64,000 bases of DNA, from assembly GCA_965237725.1 (NCBI GenBank), contig OZ250151.1:4154001-4218000 (forward strand), written 5' to 3'. Position 1 is the first letter of the stretch. Each line of letters begins with the position of its first letter. Position numbers and translations under genes: made by a program. The DNA is from G965237725 sp965237725. Its GTDB lineage: Bacteria; Pseudomonadota; Gammaproteobacteria; Arenicellales; Poriferihabitantaceae. The notes beneath the pieces were generated by a model. The model worked only from the letters and a program-made list of their open reading frames with translations, had not been told where the DNA came from and searched no databases. Shown here in pieces: positions 61,780-64,000 of the stretch.

Positions 61780-63087
61780 ATGGCTAAAGATCTAGCAGCA
61801 ATCGCAAAACAGAAAAAAATTAAATACTTTCTGATCAGTTTCGTCGATCTTTTCGGCGTTCTTCGTTCGAAACTTGTTCCAGCCCGGGCAATTGGCGGCA
61901 TGCAAAAAGAGGGTGCAGGATTTGCAGGATTTGCAGCCTGGCTGGACATGAGTCCAGCAGATGGCGATATGTTCGCCATCCCCGATCCGGATAGTTTGAT
62001 TCAACTGCCCTGGAAACCCGAAGTCGGCTGGCTGGCGGGGGACCTTTATCTGGATGGCAAGGTGATTGAAGCTTCACCACGGGTTGCCTTGAAAGCGCAA
62101 ATTGCCAAGGCAGCAAAAAAAGGTTATCGAATGAAAACCGGGGTTGAGTGTGAATATTTTCTGACCAATGACGATGGCACTGAAATTGCTGATAAACGCG
62201 ATACCCAGTCTAAACCCTGTTATGACCAGTCTGCTTTGATGCGTCGCTATGATGTGATTACCGAAATTTGTGACAGCATGATTACCTTAGGCTGGGGCCC
62301 ATATCAAAACGACCATGAAGATGCAAATGGTCAATTTGAAATGAACTGGGATTATGACGACTGTTTGAAAACTGCAGATCGTCATGTATTTTTTAAATAC
62401 ATGACCAAGCAGATTGCAGAAAACCATGGTCTGCGTGCGACGTTTATGCCGAAACCATTTAGCAATCTGACCGGCAATGGCTGTCATGCCCATGTTTCGG
62501 TATGGGATAAAAGTGGGAAGAAGAACCTGTTTGGGGACAAAAAAGATGAAATGGGTCTGTCTAAAATGGCCTATCAATTCCTCGGCGGGATTATGCACAA
62601 TGTGGAAGAGCTGACATCTATTTTTAATCCTACGGTAAACAGCTATAAACGAATTAATGCGCCTCGCACCCTTTCCGGCGCAACCTGGTCACCCAATTCG
62701 GTAAGCTATGGCGGTAACAACCGTACCCATATGGTCAGAATTCCGGATGCGGGAAGATTTGAATTACGCTTAATGGATGGTGCTGCTAATCCATATCTGA
62801 TGCAGGCTGGAATTCTGGCCGCAGGGCTGGATGGTGTTGCCAATAAACGCGATCCTGGAAAACGTCTGGATATCAATATGTATACCGAAGGTCACAAGGC
62901 AAAAGGGCTTAAAAAGCTTCCATTGAACCTGCTTGATGCCATTCGACTGACTCAAAAGGGTGCGGCGTTGAAGAATCAACTCGGTGCGCCATTAATCGAT
63001 GCCTATTGCAAACTGAAAATGAATGAATGGGATGATTTCTCCAAATCCATCAGCCAATGGGAAAGAGATCACACCCTGGATTGTTAG
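61780..63087 (+). CDS. Type III glutamine synthetase-like ligase (GlnT/GmaS)
   Basis: 435 aa from ATG 61780; GTG 61747 would add 11 residues. Glutamine-synthetase-fold: FVDLFGVLRSKLVPA at the N terminus, VECEYFLTNDDG (metal-ligand Glu), NDHEDANGQFEMNWDYDD, TFMPKPFSNLTGNGCHAHVSVWD, and NSYKRINAPRTLSGATWSPNSVSYGGNNRTHMVRIP. Either type III glutamate-ammonia ligase GlnT or gamma-glutamylmethylamide synthetase GmaS; the glxBCD neighbours fit both. The latter would make it the first enzyme of the N-methylglutamate route for methylamine. Confidence 0.88.
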   Translation: MAKDLAAIAKQKKIKYFLISFVDLFGVLRSKLVPARAIGGMQKEGAGFAGFAAWLDMSPADGDMFAIPDPDSLIQLPWKPEVGWLAGDLYLDGKVIEASPRVALKAQIAKAAKKGYRMKTGVECEYFLTNDDGTEIADKRDTQSKPCYDQSALMRRYDVITEICDSMITLGWGPYQNDHEDANGQFEMNWDYDDCLKTADRHVFFKYMTKQIAENHGLRATFMPKPFSNLTGNGCHAHVSVWDKSGKKNLFGDKKDEMGLSKMAYQFLGGIMHNVEELTSIFNPTVNSYKRINAPRTLSGATWSPNSVSYGGNNRTHMVRIPDAGRFELRLMDGAANPYLMQAGILAAGLDGVANKRDPGKRLDINMYTEGHKAKGLKKLPLNLLDAIRLTQKGAALKNQLGAPLIDAYCKLKMNEWDDFSKSISQWERDHTLDC

Positions 63088-63109
63088 TCCTGAAATTAGC
63101 GCCTCGTTT

Positions 63110-64000
63110 TTACAAATAATCGAGAGACAACAAGGTTGTATTGCCGCCGGCTGCGGTGGTATCTGTGCTGATTGAGCGCTCGATGGCGAATCGGTGTAAG
63201 TAGTGGGGCCCCCCGGCTTTGGGACCGGTTCCCGACAGGCCTTCACCACCGAATGGCTGGACACCTACAACTGCACCTATGGTGTTGCGATTGACATAAA
63301 CATTACCGACTTTTATTCGATTGGTAATCCGCTCTACAGTCGACTGAATTCGACTGTGAATACCGAATGTAAGCCCGTAGCCTACGCTGTTGATATCATC
63401 GACAACTGCATCAATTTCACTGGCTGCAAATCGACAAACATGGAGAACGGGACCAAATACTTCCTGCTCCAGGTCCTTAATACTATTAATTTCGATTACA
63501 GTTGGGCTCAAGAAAAAACCTGACTCATCACCCTGATTTTCCGGGCCTACAACTACCTGGGATCCAGCTTGTTGGTGTTTGGTAATATGTTTGTTCAGGT
63601 TATCTCTGGCACTCTGATCGATAATGGGTCCAACGTCGGTGTCAATTTCAGCGGGATTTCCAATTTTTAATTCATCCATGGCACCACACAACATTTCGAT
63701 CATGGCATCAGCGATATCATCCTGAAGATATAACACCCTAAGTGCGGAGCAGCGTTGGCCGGCGCTTTGAAATGCGGATTGTATGGCATCAACAATGACT
63801 TGCTCGGGCAGGGCGGTGGAATCTACGATCATGGCATTGATGCCGCCAGTCTCTGCTATCAACGGTACGATGGATCCCGACTTGTTTGATAGCGCGAGTT
63901 GAATATGTTTCGCTGTCTGGTTTGAGCCGGTAAAGGTAACCCCATCGGTACCAGAATGATTCACCAGTGCAGACCCTACGGTAGCGCCATCCCCGATTAA
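63110..64000 (-). CDS. putA: Proline utilization A, C-terminal P5C dehydrogenase part (5' truncated)
   Basis: The frame is open to the window edge; 297 residues are visible. Aldehyde-dehydrogenase features of PutA: GDGATVGSALVNHSGTDGVTFTGS, LIAETGGINAMIVDSTALPEQV, catalytic Cys in FQSAGQRCSALRVLYLQDD, FGPVLHVCRF, and the PutA-specific end GAVVGVQPFGGEGLSGTGPKAGGPHYLHRFAIERSIS. It oxidises P5C/glutamate semialdehyde to glutamate as the second step of proline breakdown. Convergent with the GlnT/GmaS gene. It may take proline released from a demethylated proline betaine. Confidence 0.93.
   Translation of the reverse strand, partial: LIGDGATVGSALVNHSGTDGVTFTGSNQTAKHIQLALSNKSGSIVPLIAETGGINAMIVDSTALPEQVIVDAIQSAFQSAGQRCSALRVLYLQDDIADAMIEMLCGAMDELKIGNPAEIDTDVGPIIDQSARDNLNKHITKHQQAGSQVVVGPENQGDESGFFLSPTVIEINSIKDLEQEVFGPVLHVCRFAASEIDAVVDDINSVGYGLTFGIHSRIQSTVERITNRIKVGNVYVNRNTIGAVVGVQPFGGEGLSGTGPKAGGPHYLHRFAIERSISTDTTAAGGNTTLLSLDYL

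Overview
The window reads as chromosomal DNA of a free-living gammaproteobacterium of moderate, AT-leaning base composition. Three gene orders support this: rlmN-pilW-rodZ-hisS-yfgM-bamB-der, rpsP-rimM-trmD-rplS, and uvrA / MFS transporter / ssb. I cannot name a genus. No phage, plasmid, CRISPR or rRNA features are visible; there is one tRNA (Ser-GGA).

Layout. Bases 1-7288 hold a housekeeping block for rRNA methylation, pilus assembly, cell shape, histidyl-tRNA synthesis, outer-membrane assembly and ribosome GTPase function; ispG, usually found between rodZ and hisS, is absent there. Bases 7265-9425 carry a degenerate LytM/M23 protein and xseA. Bases 9455-10228 hold two inverted copies of a ~200 bp MITE-like element around a small lipoprotein gene; removing the inner-strand copy restores that gene's start codon. 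Bases 10417-15718 hold the S16/RimM/TrmD/L19 operon, a large TPR protein, XerD and YjbQ. Bases 15749-22723 form an envelope-glycan neighbourhood: a glycosyltransferase, a pqqD-hprK-like-nucleotidyltransferase cassette of unknown function, relA and UDP-galactopyranose mutase. Bases 23057-27914 are uvrA, a YajR-like MFS transporter and ssb.

Bases 27915-39585 are accessory: a REP-like palindrome, a GC-rich secreted beta-helix protein, a four-gene SPFH/TelA/XpaC/zinc-ribbon operon, an MBL-fold hydrolase, pdxH, a GC-rich secreted FGE-fold protein and a Sel1-repeat protein. After tRNA-Ser comes a 2Fe-2S ferredoxin and an acetoacetate-utilisation set (acetoacetyl-CoA synthetase, thiolase, class III CoA-transferase), then an S49 protease, a MORN protein and an acyltransferase-3 protein.

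Bases 49032-52812 form a three-gene operon: an ArgE-like M20 deacylase, a fused glutamate-mutase-like B12 enzyme, and a ProC-like reductase. The right end (54239-64000) looks like methylated-amine or betaine catabolism: a LysR regulator, two Rieske oxygenase alpha subunits, an XRE-cupin regulator, the GlxBCD/MgsABC glutamate-synthase-like proteins with a type III glutamine synthetase/GmaS-like ligase, and the C-terminal part of PutA at the edge. A plausible reading is oxidative N-demethylation of a quaternary amine by the Rieske enzymes, channelling of methylamine or ammonia through gamma-glutamyl and N-methylglutamate intermediates, and proline oxidation by PutA. The substrate cannot be fixed from sequence alone.
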